A stretch of DNA of 64,000 bases, from positions 1 through 64,000 of the forward strand of contig CAJUKB010000003.1 in the NCBI GenBank assembly GCA_910587325.1, in the 5' to 3' direction. The stretch is from an uncultured Bacilli bacterium (GTDB lineage Bacteria; Bacillota_I; Bacilli_A; RF39; UBA660). A program made the position numbers and the translations under genes. Shown piece after piece: positions 43,423 through 52,610 of this stretch. Each line of letters begins with the position of its first letter. Position 1 is the first letter of the stretch. The notes under the pieces are model-generated. The model was not told the DNA's origin, made no database searches, and saw only the letters and a program-made list of their open reading frames with translations.

Positions 43423-45177
43423 ATGATAAGTTTTAAAGAAGATGAATATTTAAACAAATTAAACCATAGTTGTGCGCATATGATGGCACAAGCGATTAAA
43501 CATTTATGGCCTAGTGCTAAATTTTGGGTAGGTCCGGTAATTGATACAGGGTTCTATTATGATGTGGATTTAGGAGACAAAGTCATTACGGATAGTGATA
43601 TTGAAGCCATAACAAAGGAAATGAAGAAAATTAGCAAAGATGGAAAAAGAATTGTTAGAAATGAAATTAGTAAAGGTGAAGCTTTAGAACAGTTCAAGGA
43701 CGATCCCTATAAAATTGATTTAATTAGTAGAATGGATGAAAATGAAGTAACTATTTCTACTTATACACAAGGAGATTTTACGGATCTTTGTCGTGGTCCA
43801 CACGTGGAAAGTGTTAAAGAATGTAAATATTTTAAATTGATTAAATTTAGTGGAGCATACTGGAAGGGGGATGTAAATAATAAAGTTTTACAAAGAATTT
43901 ATGGTGTTTGCTTTCCGACTGAAGAAGAGTTAAATGCTTACTTAGAAGAACTTGAGGAAGCCAAAAATCGTGATCACCGTAAACTTGGGAAAGATTTAGG
44001 TATTTTTATGACAAGTGATTTGGTGGGAAAAGGGCTACCTATGTATTTACCTAATGGTTATATTATTTGGGAAGAGTTTGAAAACTATATTAAAGGAAAA
44101 GAAAAGAAACTTGGTTACAAACATGTTTTGACTCCGCCTTTAGGAAACGTAGAACTTTATAAAACAAGTGGACATTGGGAACACTATCAAGATAGTATGT
44201 TTCCCAAAATGGAAGTAGAAGGAGAAGAATTTGTTCTTCGCCCTATGAATTGTCCTCACCATATGATGATTTATGCAAATGACATTCATTCTTATCGTGA
44301 TCTTCCACTTCGTATTGGGGAAATTGCTAGGGATTGTCGGTTTGAAGCAAGCGGTGCTTTAAAAGGCATTGAAAGAGTTCGTGCTTTTTGCCAAAATGAT
44401 GCGCATTTATTCGTAACACCTGAGCAAATTGGTAGTGAATTTAAATCCGTTGTGGATTTAATTTTAGAAGTGTATCAAGAATTAGGAATAAAAGATTACC
44501 ATTTTGAATTGTCTTTAAGAGATCCAGAAGACAAGAAAAAATACCATCCTGATGATGAGATGTGGAATAATGCTGAAAATAAACTACGAGAAATACTAGA
44601 TGAAATAGGGATTCCTTATATAGAAAAAATTGGAGAAGCAGCATTCTATGGACCAAAACTCGATGTACAAGTTAAACCTGCTGTTGGAAATGAATATACA
44701 ATATCGACTTGTCAAATTGATTTTTGTCTTCCCCTGAAATTTGATTTAAAATATGTAGACAAAGATGGCGAGAAGAAAACTCCAGTCGTTTTACATAGAG
44801 CAATACTAGGAAGTATCGATCGATTTATTGCTTATTATTTAGAAGAAACGAAAGGTGCCCTTCCTACTTGGCTTTCACCAGTACAAGTAAACATCTTGCC
44901 TGTCAATAATGAATACCATTTAGAATATGCCGAAGAAATTTATCAAGAGTTATTTGATAACAATGTGCGTGTAGAACTGGATAAAAGAGAAGAGAAAGTA
45001 GGCTATCGTATGCGTGAGTCTGTGATAAGAAAAATACCATTTACGCTAGTGTTAGGCCAAAAAGAAGTGGATGAAAAAGCGATTTCTTATCGTAAATATG
45101 GAAGTGATGCCACAACAACTGTTTCTATGAGTGAATTTGTAAAATTTATAAAAGATGTTATTTTGAATAGAAAATAA
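43423..45177 (+). CDS. thrS: Threonyl-tRNA synthetase lacking the TGS domain
   Basis: Class II synthetase. The protein starts directly at the N2 editing domain (HSCAHMMAQAIKHL, with its His pair, and LCRGPHVESV). Catalytic motifs include VLRPMNCPHHMMIY and DCRFEASGALKGIERVRAF, and motif 3 PVVLHRAILGSIDRFIAYYLE. The anticodon domain ends with YRKYGSDATTTVSMSEFVKFI. Length is 584 aa against about 640: the N-terminal TGS domain is absent. The start has AGAAGGAAT upstream. Controlled by the T-box at 42770. Confidence 0.95.
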   Translation: MISFKEDEYLNKLNHSCAHMMAQAIKHLWPSAKFWVGPVIDTGFYYDVDLGDKVITDSDIEAITKEMKKISKDGKRIVRNEISKGEALEQFKDDPYKIDLISRMDENEVTISTYTQGDFTDLCRGPHVESVKECKYFKLIKFSGAYWKGDVNNKVLQRIYGVCFPTEEELNAYLEELEEAKNRDHRKLGKDLGIFMTSDLVGKGLPMYLPNGYIIWEEFENYIKGKEKKLGYKHVLTPPLGNVELYKTSGHWEHYQDSMFPKMEVEGEEFVLRPMNCPHHMMIYANDIHSYRDLPLRIGEIARDCRFEASGALKGIERVRAFCQNDAHLFVTPEQIGSEFKSVVDLILEVYQELGIKDYHFELSLRDPEDKKKYHPDDEMWNNAENKLREILDEIGIPYIEKIGEAAFYGPKLDVQVKPAVGNEYTISTCQIDFCLPLKFDLKYVDKDGEKKTPVVLHRAILGSIDRFIAYYLEETKGALPTWLSPVQVNILPVNNEYHLEYAEEIYQELFDNNVRVELDKREEKVGYRMRESVIRKIPFTLVLGQKEVDEKAISYRKYGSDATTTVSMSEFVKFIKDVILNRK

Positions 45178-45183
45178 GAATAG

Positions 45184-45210
45184 TTCGCTACTATAGCGGA
45201 TTTTTCTTTT
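45184..45210 (+). terminator. Terminator after thrS
   Basis: TTCGCTA pairs with TAGCGGA over a three-base loop (one G-U) and runs into T. Confidence 0.75.
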
Positions 45211-45284
45211 TTTTAGTAAAGTAGTTAAAACCTTTACAAATTAAAAAATAAGTTTATAATATAGTTTACAAAAAAGGGGGAAAT

Positions 45285-46004
45285 ATGGCAAAAATAGAGA
45301 CAACTTTATGGGAAATTAAGAATGGGGGGGGGGTACTCTTAGAAGATTATCTAAAAACAGAACTTCAAAATAGCGAAAGTGAACTGATAGCAAAAGAAGG
45401 AATAATTTATAAAATAATAGAACAAAATTATAGAAAAAAGAAAAAAAGAATTATGGAAATGCTTCATGATAATGAAAATACATTACCGGTAGATATTTAT
45501 GATTTGTATTATGAGAATCATTATTTTTTTGGTTATTCTATGCAATTTTATGAGGATTATAAGACGTTATACGATGTATTGAAAAGTAATATTTCGTTAA
45601 AAGAACGAAAAAAGATTTGTTTATCTTTAATTCAAATTTATAAAGAATTACTTTCTTATAAAATTGTTTATTTTGATTGGCATTCTAAAAATTGTGTTTA
45701 TGGACATGACATAAAATTATTAGATATTGATTCAGGCGATTTAACAACGTCTTGTTCTTATGATGCTTTAGCAAGAAGAAATCTTTTTATGTTATGTTTA
45801 GAAATATTACATGGTATGGATTTTGACTTTGATTTTGATTTCTCTGAAGAAGATATAGTGGGACTCATAGATACTTTAGTACCAAAAGAAGAAGTTATAT
45901 TAAGTAAAAGTATTCCTCTTGATTTTAATTTTCTAGAGAAAGAAATAAAGAGTTATACGAAAACAAAAGTAGAGTATCAAAGAGCGATTATTTTGAAAAA
46001 ATAA
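45285..46004 (+). CDS. Protein kinase-like protein with an internal ten-G tract
   Basis: A 239-residue protein with kinase-fold hints: a catalytic-loop-like YFDWHSKNCVYG (D..H..N), then IKLLDIDSGDL as the metal-binding D-strand, as in bacterial Ser/Thr or small-molecule kinases. The N lobe is short and the ATP Lys is uncertain. Codons 13-16 are encoded by ten consecutive G (45324-45333). One G fewer or one more puts a stop within about 7 or 17 codons, so the gene is on at ten. An (FD)n run at 185-195 (GATTTT repeat) is a second repeat. The ribosome site AAGGGGG is good. The target is unknown. Confidence 0.75.
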   Translation: MAKIETTLWEIKNGGGVLLEDYLKTELQNSESELIAKEGIIYKIIEQNYRKKKKRIMEMLHDNENTLPVDIYDLYYENHYFFGYSMQFYEDYKTLYDVLKSNISLKERKKICLSLIQIYKELLSYKIVYFDWHSKNCVYGHDIKLLDIDSGDLTTSCSYDALARRNLFMLCLEILHGMDFDFDFDFSEEDIVGLIDTLVPKEEVILSKSIPLDFNFLEKEIKSYTKTKVEYQRAIILKK

Positions 46005-46068
46005 AAATATATGGTATACTTTAGTTGGCTATAAAGAGTATGAGCATTAAGGTATATGGGGGATTAAA

Positions 46069-46800
46069 ATGGCATATGAAGTAGAAAAAGAAGCAATTCG
46101 AAAAAGACTACAAGAAGCAAGTGTTGTTACTGAAGAGGACACTATTAGAGTTGTAGCCTTGCTTTTTAAAGAAAATCTTAAAGATGAAAAATTTAAAATT
46201 CCATTTAAGGAATTGAAAACTCTTGGCTTTTCTAATGAAGTAGTAGATAGAATCTCGGCGCGAATTTGGTTTACAGAAGAAGAACTTGGGTTTATTGCCA
46301 ATATGGAAGATGATTACGTAAAGGCTATTACGATTGTGGGAAGAATTTATGCTGAAAGAATGGATTCGTCAGGAAATCCACAATCTATCCATTTATCTGT
46401 AGTTAGTGATGCTTTAAAAACTTATGAAGGAAAAGTAGCAGGATTTTTACATGACGTAGTGGAAGATGATTACCTTACTTTAGGTAGTTTAGCTTATATT
46501 TTTCGCTTTAATGAAAAGTCTGTTTGTATTGTGGATGTTCTTACTAGAGATAAAGACATTTATCCAACATATGATAGTTATATAAAGGAGCGTATTTTGC
46601 CTTCTGATATTTTGGAAGTGCAAAAACTCAAACTCGCCGATATGGAACATAATCAAAGTCCTGAGCGAGTGAAAGATTTACCAACAGAAGAAAGAAGACA
46701 TAAGGCCTCTACTAAATATAAACCATATATCCCTTTAGTAAAAGCACGCGCAGAAGAGTTGGAAGAACAAGAAATAATAAAAAGGAGATTAAGAAAATGA
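46069..46800 (+). CDS. RelA/SpoT-type HD phosphohydrolase-like protein
   Basis: A 243-residue protein with the HD hydrolase pattern of alarmone hydrolases: HLSVVSDALKTYEGKVAGFLHDVVED and KLKLADMEHNQSPERVKDLP, which match the HDxxED and K-x-ADxxHN motifs of RSH enzymes. It has no synthetase, TGS or ACT domain, so it may be a small hydrolase for (p)ppGpp or a related nucleotide. An N-terminal helical region (residues 1-80) is extra. Its last codon overlaps the serS start by four bases, so the two are coupled. It follows the kinase-like gene without a clear terminator. Confidence 0.8.
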   Translation: MAYEVEKEAIRKRLQEASVVTEEDTIRVVALLFKENLKDEKFKIPFKELKTLGFSNEVVDRISARIWFTEEELGFIANMEDDYVKAITIVGRIYAERMDSSGNPQSIHLSVVSDALKTYEGKVAGFLHDVVEDDYLTLGSLAYIFRFNEKSVCIVDVLTRDKDIYPTYDSYIKERILPSDILEVQKLKLADMEHNQSPERVKDLPTEERRHKASTKYKPYIPLVKARAEELEEQEIIKRRLRK

Positions 46801-48089
46801 TAGATATTAAATTAATAAGAGAAAATCCAGAACTAGTAAAAGAGAATAACAAAAAGAAATTTCAAGAACATAAAAATAGTTTGGTAGATGAAATTCGAGA
46901 AAAGGATGTTATGCTTCGTGAGACACAAACGGAGAATGATAGCTTAAAAAGTGAATGCAATAAAATGAGTAAACAAATTGGTGTTCTTATGCAAGAAAAA
47001 AAGACTAGTGAAGCAGAAGCATTTAAGAAAAAAGTAACGGATTTGAAAGAAAAAATTGCCTCTTTAGAAGAAAAAGAAATTACTTTACGTGAAGAAATTA
47101 AAAATAAAATGATGATGATTCCAAATATTATCGCCGATGATGTACCTATTGGGGAGGATGATACAAAAAACGTAGAAGAACAAGTTTTTGGAGAACCAAT
47201 TGTTCCCGATTTTGAAATCCCTTATCATAGTGATATAATGGCTTCCTTTAACGGACTTGATAAAGACGCTGCAGGTCGTGTTAGCGGGAATGGCTTTTAT
47301 TATTTAATGGGGGATATCGCTAGACTACATTCTGCTGTACTTGCTTACGCAAGAGACTTTATGATTGAAAAAGGTTTTACGTATTGTATTCCACCTTTTA
47401 TGATTCATGGAGATGCGGTTAATGGCGTTATGTCTTTTGAAGAAAAAGATGCTATGATGTATAAAATTGAAGGAGAAGACTTATACCTAATTGGTACAAG
47501 TGAACACTCTATGATTGCTAAATTTAAAGATCAAATTCTAAAGGAAAGTGAACTTCCTATTATGATGACTTCTTATTCACCATGCTTTCGTAAAGAAGTA
47601 GGAGCACATGGGATTGAAGAACGTGGAGTATATCGCATTCACCAATTTGAAAAACAAGAAATGGTGGTGATTTGTAAACCAGCAGAAAGTGATTCTTGGT
47701 ACGAAAAGATGTGGAATTATTCTGTAGAACTTTTTAGAACTTTGGATATACCAGTAAGAAAATTGGTTTGTTGTAGCGGAGATTTAGCTGATTTAAAATA
47801 TCGTTCTTGTGATATAGAAGCATGGAGTCCTAGACAACAAAAATATTTTGAAGTGTGTTCTTGTTCAAACTTAACTGATGCTCAAGCAAGAAGACTAGGT
47901 ATACGTTATAAAACGAGTGATGGAGAAAAAGTATATGCACATACTCTTAACAATACAGTAATTGCTCCTCCAAGAATGTTAATAGCATTTTTAGAAAACA
48001 ACTTAGAAAGTGATGGAAGTGTATTAATACCTAAAGTATTACAGCCTTATATGGGTGGAAAAGAAAAATTAATACCAAATAAACAATAA
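46797..48089 (+). CDS. serS: Seryl-tRNA synthetase
   Basis: Class II synthetase of 430 aa with the N-terminal helical arm (about residues 30-105, TENDSLKSECNKMSKQIG) that contacts tRNA-Ser, and the catalytic core GTSEHSMIAKFKDQIL, SPCFRKEVGAHGIEERGVYRIHQFEKQEM and the motif 3 NNTVIAPPRMLIAFLENN. Length and motif set are complete. It overlaps the HD gene by four bases. No T-box precedes it, unlike thrS and alaS. Confidence 0.95.
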   Translation: MIDIKLIRENPELVKENNKKKFQEHKNSLVDEIREKDVMLRETQTENDSLKSECNKMSKQIGVLMQEKKTSEAEAFKKKVTDLKEKIASLEEKEITLREEIKNKMMMIPNIIADDVPIGEDDTKNVEEQVFGEPIVPDFEIPYHSDIMASFNGLDKDAAGRVSGNGFYYLMGDIARLHSAVLAYARDFMIEKGFTYCIPPFMIHGDAVNGVMSFEEKDAMMYKIEGEDLYLIGTSEHSMIAKFKDQILKESELPIMMTSYSPCFRKEVGAHGIEERGVYRIHQFEKQEMVVICKPAESDSWYEKMWNYSVELFRTLDIPVRKLVCCSGDLADLKYRSCDIEAWSPRQQKYFEVCSCSNLTDAQARRLGIRYKTSDGEKVYAHTLNNTVIAPPRMLIAFLENNLESDGSVLIPKVLQPYMGGKEKLIPNKQ

Positions 48090-48099
48090 ATAAATTCAA

Positions 48100-48127
48100 G
48101 GCCTTAAATAAAAAAGGCTCTTTTTTT
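48100..48127 (+). terminator. Terminator after serS
   Basis: GGCCTT pairs with AAGGCT over an eight-base A-rich loop and ends in seven T. Confidence 0.65.
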
Positions 48128-48172
48128 ACATAATAAAACATGTTAAAATAAGCAGAAATGGAGGGTTTTAAG

Positions 48173-50113
48173 TTGAAAATAGAAGAAATAGAAAAGTATT
48201 TAGAAACAATACAAGAAAAGATAGAAAATGCATCCTATGAAGAATTACTAGAGTTAGAGAAAAAAGGAAAGAAGCATGAGAATTATTTGTACGGATATAT
48301 TAACCATTTGAAAAAACAAAATGGCGTTAATGTTAATGATGTTCGTTTCATTAAAAAAGAAATAACAAAAGCGTTAAAACAAATTCGCTTTAAAAAGTGT
48401 TCTTTAAAAGAAGTTCCAAAAATAAAAACGATAAAAAAAGTGAATTATACTTTTGATGAAGAAATGGAAGTTTTAAACGCTATATATCAAGAGACAATTT
48501 CGAATGAAGAGAAAAAGCAGAAGATAAAAGCAAAAATAAATGAATATCAATATATTATTGAAGTTTATGAAGAAGAAATAAAGGGATTTTCCATTGCTAA
48601 AAAGGAATGCTTAGAAGCTTTTTATAGTTCGAAAGGATATTATGAAAATGAGCAAAAAATCAAAGAAAATAAACAAAAAATATATAACTATAAACGCTAT
48701 ATTGAAAGATGTAAAACTTTTTTAATTGCACTTGAGAATAAAAAAGCAAATCTAAAGCATAAGAAAAAATGTTTTGTTCCTAAAGTAGAAAAAGAAAATT
48801 GCTATTATTATCTGATTTTAAAAGAACTTTTAAAAAGCGACCAATATTATTATGTAATAGCAGAATGTATTCAAAATAATCCTATGTTTTTAAATGCTAC
48901 TTATAAAGGAGTATCTATTATTTTTGAAATTTTAAATTTATATGTAGAGAGTATTAATAAAAAGTCAAAAGAAACCAAAACTAGAAATCCTCATTATTAT
49001 GCTTCTTTATTACAACTATTTTTGGATTGTAATATAAATTTGCCAATTTGTGAACAAAAAAGATTTATGGATTTGGTTCAAAATATGAAGCAAGATGCAC
49101 CTAGTCTATCTTTTGAAAAAAACAATGCAAAAGAAAGAGAAACAGAAGGATTTTCTTTAGCAAATGAAGTTGGGGAGGGGTATCGTTTAGATGCACTATC
49201 TATAAAAAATCGTAGATTAAAAGCCGAAATGTCTTATACTCCTTCTGGTTTAGAAACTGCAAAGTTTAGTGGAAATACCTTTGCTTTTCAAAACCAAAAA
49301 TATGCTTTTAGTTTTGATTTTGATAAACATTTTAATACTTATTTTTGTATTCACGCTTTAGATACTACTTTTATTCCAGAAAATAGTCCTTGGTATTTAG
49401 AATTACAAAAAGAAAAAGATGTAGGAGAAAAACATCTAAAAAAACTAAGTCATTTTAAAACAGGTATTGTCTATCCAACGTTTACATTTCAATATAAAAT
49501 CTTACAAAATGGTTCTATTTCTTCTTTTAAAATGTTTGATAGTAGTATAGAAATTGATAAAATCATTACGAATCAAGATATGTTCTCCTATAGAGAGGAT
49601 GAAAATTTAAAAAGATTTGCTGGATGTTTGAAACTTGTTGCTTCTGATTACGGAAAAGAAGAAATTTTAATATTTCCAAATGAGATAGAAAACATCCTTG
49701 ATTTTATTATAAACGTTGAATTAAAATCTTATTTTTATAAACAAAATTTGCCTGCACTTTATTATGTAGAGGAGGAACTAAATCCTTTAGAAGTCTATAA
49801 AATACGTACACATATTTCTTATTATTTAAGTAAAATACCCAAAAAAGAGACAGAGCAATTTTTAAGTTGTTTAGATGTATGTAAGAAGAATTCATTTTAT
49901 ACCAATGTTTCATTAGAGGAAAGTAAAATTGTTATGGACTCAACTTGTTTTATTGGTTACAACATTCTTCAACTTTTAAAGCTAAATGTTAATGGAAGAT
50001 TAACAGATGAACTTTTAAACAAATATAAAATGATTTTAGAAGAATGCCAATGGGAATTGAATGCAAAAGGAAAATTTATTGACTTAGAAATGCAAAAACG
50101 TTTAAAAAAGTAG
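48173..50113 (+). CDS. Unknown 646-residue coiled-coil-containing protein
   Basis: The start is TTG 48173, because the ATG at 48158 is itself part of the AUGGAGGG ribosome site. Residues 1-200 are Lys/Glu-rich coiled coil (IEEIEKYLETIQEKIENASYEE, then EEEIKGFSIAKKECLEAFYSS). From about 350 a beta-rich domain with GYRLDALSIKNRRLKAEM and FAFQNQKYAFSFDFDKHF appears, with no recognised motif and no signal or membrane helix. The next gene starts ten bases later, and both may act together. Function unknown. Confidence 0.7.
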   Translation: MKIEEIEKYLETIQEKIENASYEELLELEKKGKKHENYLYGYINHLKKQNGVNVNDVRFIKKEITKALKQIRFKKCSLKEVPKIKTIKKVNYTFDEEMEVLNAIYQETISNEEKKQKIKAKINEYQYIIEVYEEEIKGFSIAKKECLEAFYSSKGYYENEQKIKENKQKIYNYKRYIERCKTFLIALENKKANLKHKKKCFVPKVEKENCYYYLILKELLKSDQYYYVIAECIQNNPMFLNATYKGVSIIFEILNLYVESINKKSKETKTRNPHYYASLLQLFLDCNINLPICEQKRFMDLVQNMKQDAPSLSFEKNNAKERETEGFSLANEVGEGYRLDALSIKNRRLKAEMSYTPSGLETAKFSGNTFAFQNQKYAFSFDFDKHFNTYFCIHALDTTFIPENSPWYLELQKEKDVGEKHLKKLSHFKTGIVYPTFTFQYKILQNGSISSFKMFDSSIEIDKIITNQDMFSYREDENLKRFAGCLKLVASDYGKEEILIFPNEIENILDFIINVELKSYFYKQNLPALYYVEEELNPLEVYKIRTHISYYLSKIPKKETEQFLSCLDVCKKNSFYTNVSLEESKIVMDSTCFIGYNILQLLKLNVNGRLTDELLNKYKMILEECQWELNAKGKFIDLEMQKRLKK

Positions 50114-50122
50114 GAGAAGAGT

Positions 50123-51136
50123 ATGATTAAATATGATCTTGTAACAAGTTTAACAAAGCAAGCCGAGAAAATAAAAGATGTCTATAAAGAAATTGGGTTA
50201 GGGGGGATAAATACCGAATTAAAAAATCAACTTTATTCATTAGTAAAAGAAGAAGAAGCGATTTATAATTTAATTCCTTTAGAAGAATATCCAAGCTATT
50301 TAGATTATTTCTTAGAGTTTCTAGAACGAGATCCTTATGACTATGTATCCTTTATTACTTTAACAGATGATTTTCAACCCAAAATTCGAATTATTTGGAA
50401 GTTTTTATATCTAGAATCTAAAGCGAGTATGTTTTGTGATACAAATATAGTAGCAGAAGAGTATCGATGGCAATATGTATATGAAAATGAACGTTTTAAC
50501 AATTTGCTTCTATTTTATGCTACCTTTCTGAAAAAGTATGAAAAATATGAACTTGATTTTAATGTTTCGTTTATGAGTGTTTTATATCATTCTCCCTATG
50601 CAGAAGCCATCTATTTTAAAAATAATATTTATTATGATAAAGAATGGTTATTTAAATTTAGTGGATTTTCTAATGTATATTCTGAGCTTGATAAGGATTT
50701 TATAGCTGAGATTCAAATGTTTTGTTCCGATCTTTTAGCGGTTACAATGGACGAAGATAAAGATTTATATGAGGAAGAAATAATAGAGCAAGAAGATAAT
50801 CAAGATGTAATTGATAGCCATGGTGTAGTATCCCTTTTACAAGACAAGAATGAAGATGATAAGCAAGATGAAAGTGAAGAAGAATTTGATTATTTTGAAA
50901 AAGATGAACAATATGCAGGTTTTTATTTTTTAGAAGAACCCTTTACTAAAATAGGAATTATAATGTATTTAACATCGCTTTACTATTCTATTTCGGATAA
51001 AAAAGTGGCCATGGATTTATTAAATAGTTATAAAACAGTCTCATTAGATAAAAATCAAAAAGAAATATTTGATGAAATTTCTTTCCTTGTTAATAATAGT
51101 GATGTTTTAAAAAAAGAAATTATTAAAAAACAATAA
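50123..51136 (+). CDS. Unknown 337-residue acidic protein
   Basis: Downstream partner of the coiled-coil protein. It is helical (MIKYDLVTSLTKQAEKIKDVYKEIG) with an acidic low-complexity run at about residues 210-260 (EDKDLYEEEIIEQEDNQD). Six consecutive G in codons near residue 28 (GLGGIN) form a minor tract. No motif is recognised. It is followed by a TATAAT-type promoter for miaB at about 51161. Confidence 0.7.
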   Translation: MIKYDLVTSLTKQAEKIKDVYKEIGLGGINTELKNQLYSLVKEEEAIYNLIPLEEYPSYLDYFLEFLERDPYDYVSFITLTDDFQPKIRIIWKFLYLESKASMFCDTNIVAEEYRWQYVYENERFNNLLLFYATFLKKYEKYELDFNVSFMSVLYHSPYAEAIYFKNNIYYDKEWLFKFSGFSNVYSELDKDFIAEIQMFCSDLLAVTMDEDKDLYEEEIIEQEDNQDVIDSHGVVSLLQDKNEDDKQDESEEEFDYFEKDEQYAGFYFLEEPFTKIGIIMYLTSLYYSISDKKVAMDLLNSYKTVSLDKNQKEIFDEISFLVNNSDVLKKEIIKKQ

Positions 51137-51191
51137 TTTCACTAAATAGGAAAATACGTGCTATAATATGCCTACAAGAGGAAGTGTTTTT

Positions 51192-52610
51192 ATGAATTTA
51201 CCTGATTTAAAACAAGCAAAAAAAAGAACAGATAATGAAGTAGTAGAAAAACAAGTAGAATATAATTATCCTAAGGCTTTTGTTAATAAAAAATATTTTT
51301 TAAGAACCTATGGATGTCAAATGAATGTGCATGATTCTGAGGAAATTAGAAAGTACTTAGAAATTTTAGGATTTTCAGAAACCACTGTTTTAGAAGAAAG
51401 TGATTTGGTTGTTTTAAATACTTGTGCAATAAGAGAAAATGCCCATGATAAAGTATTTGGGTATCTAGGACGTTGTAAACACTTAAAACGAGAAAAACCG
51501 GACCTTTTAATTGCGATTGGGGGATGTATGAGTCAAGAGGAGAATGTGGTTTGTGAAATCAAAACGAAACATCCTTATGTAGACATTGTGTTTGGTACCC
51601 ATAATATTAATGAACTTCCAAAATTATTATTAGAAAATAAAGCAAAACAAACTATTGAAGTCTATAGTATAGAGGGCGATGTTTACGAAGGAATTCAGTA
51701 CAAAAGGGATTCTAAAATTACGGCATGGGTAGACATTATGTATGGTTGTGATAAGTTTTGTACCTATTGTATTGTTCCTTATACAAGAGGAAAAGAACGC
51801 AGTCGAAAGTTAGAGAACATTATTGCGGAAGTAGAAGAACTAAAACAAAATGGCTATAAAGAAGTAACTTTGCTTGGGCAAAACGTCAATGCCTATGGAA
51901 GAGATTTAAATATGGGGTATGACTTTAAAGATTTACTAGAGAAAGTAGCCCAAACGGGAATTGACAGAATACGTTTTGTAACGAGTCATCCTTGGAATTT
52001 TACAAGCGAAATGATCGATGTAATTGCAAAATATGATAATATTATGCCTTATATTCATTTGCCTTTACAAAGTGGAAGTGATGGGATTTTAAAATTAATG
52101 GGACGCCGTTATACGAAAGAAGAATATTTGCATTTGTATAATCAGATTAAAGAAAAAATTCCGAATGTTTCTATTACTACCGATATTATTGTCGGATTTC
52201 CCAATGAAACGGAAGAAGATTTTTTAGAAACGTTAGATGTTGTGAATACTTGTAAATTTGATTCTGCCTTTACATTTATTTACAGTCCGAGAGTTGGTAC
52301 TCCTGCAAGCCTTATAAAAGATAATGTTACAATGGAAGAGAAAGAAGAACGTTTACAAAGACTAAATACGCTTGTAAATGCATATTCTTTAGAGGCAAAT
52401 CAACGTTTAGTAGAAAATATTGTGCCAGTTTTAATTCTTGGAGAAAATGAAAAAGATAAAACACGTATTTATGGGTATACTGATACTATGAAACTTGTAA
52501 ATATTGAGGGTGGATGCGATTTAATTGGAAAAATTGTTCCTATTAAAATAAAAGAAGCCAAAAGTTTTAGTCTTGATGGCGAAATTGTGAAAGAAGGTGT
52601 TTCCATATAA
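51192..52610 (+). CDS. miaB: tRNA-2-methylthio-N6-dimethylallyladenosine synthase MiaB
   Basis: Radical SAM methylthiotransferase that makes ms2i6A37 in tRNA. The N-terminal MTTase domain has RTYGCQMNVHDS with conserved Cys, plus VLNTCAIRENAHDK and IGGCMSQ for the auxiliary cluster. The radical SAM cluster motif is YGCDKFCTYCIVPYTRG. A C-terminal TRAM-like part is present. The start is ATG 51192 after AGAGGAAG; the upstream ATG at 51168 lies before that site. The stop overlaps the next start by one base. Confidence 0.95.
   Translation: MNLPDLKQAKKRTDNEVVEKQVEYNYPKAFVNKKYFLRTYGCQMNVHDSEEIRKYLEILGFSETTVLEESDLVVLNTCAIRENAHDKVFGYLGRCKHLKREKPDLLIAIGGCMSQEENVVCEIKTKHPYVDIVFGTHNINELPKLLLENKAKQTIEVYSIEGDVYEGIQYKRDSKITAWVDIMYGCDKFCTYCIVPYTRGKERSRKLENIIAEVEELKQNGYKEVTLLGQNVNAYGRDLNMGYDFKDLLEKVAQTGIDRIRFVTSHPWNFTSEMIDVIAKYDNIMPYIHLPLQSGSDGILKLMGRRYTKEEYLHLYNQIKEKIPNVSITTDIIVGFPNETEEDFLETLDVVNTCKFDSAFTFIYSPRVGTPASLIKDNVTMEEKEERLQRLNTLVNAYSLEANQRLVENIVPVLILGENEKDKTRIYGYTDTMKLVNIEGGCDLIGKIVPIKIKEAKSFSLDGEIVKEGVSI

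Noticed and set aside
50200..50207. Six-G run in the gene at 50123 as a third contingency tract.
   Set aside because: Six G is short and expected more often by chance; it may be stable.
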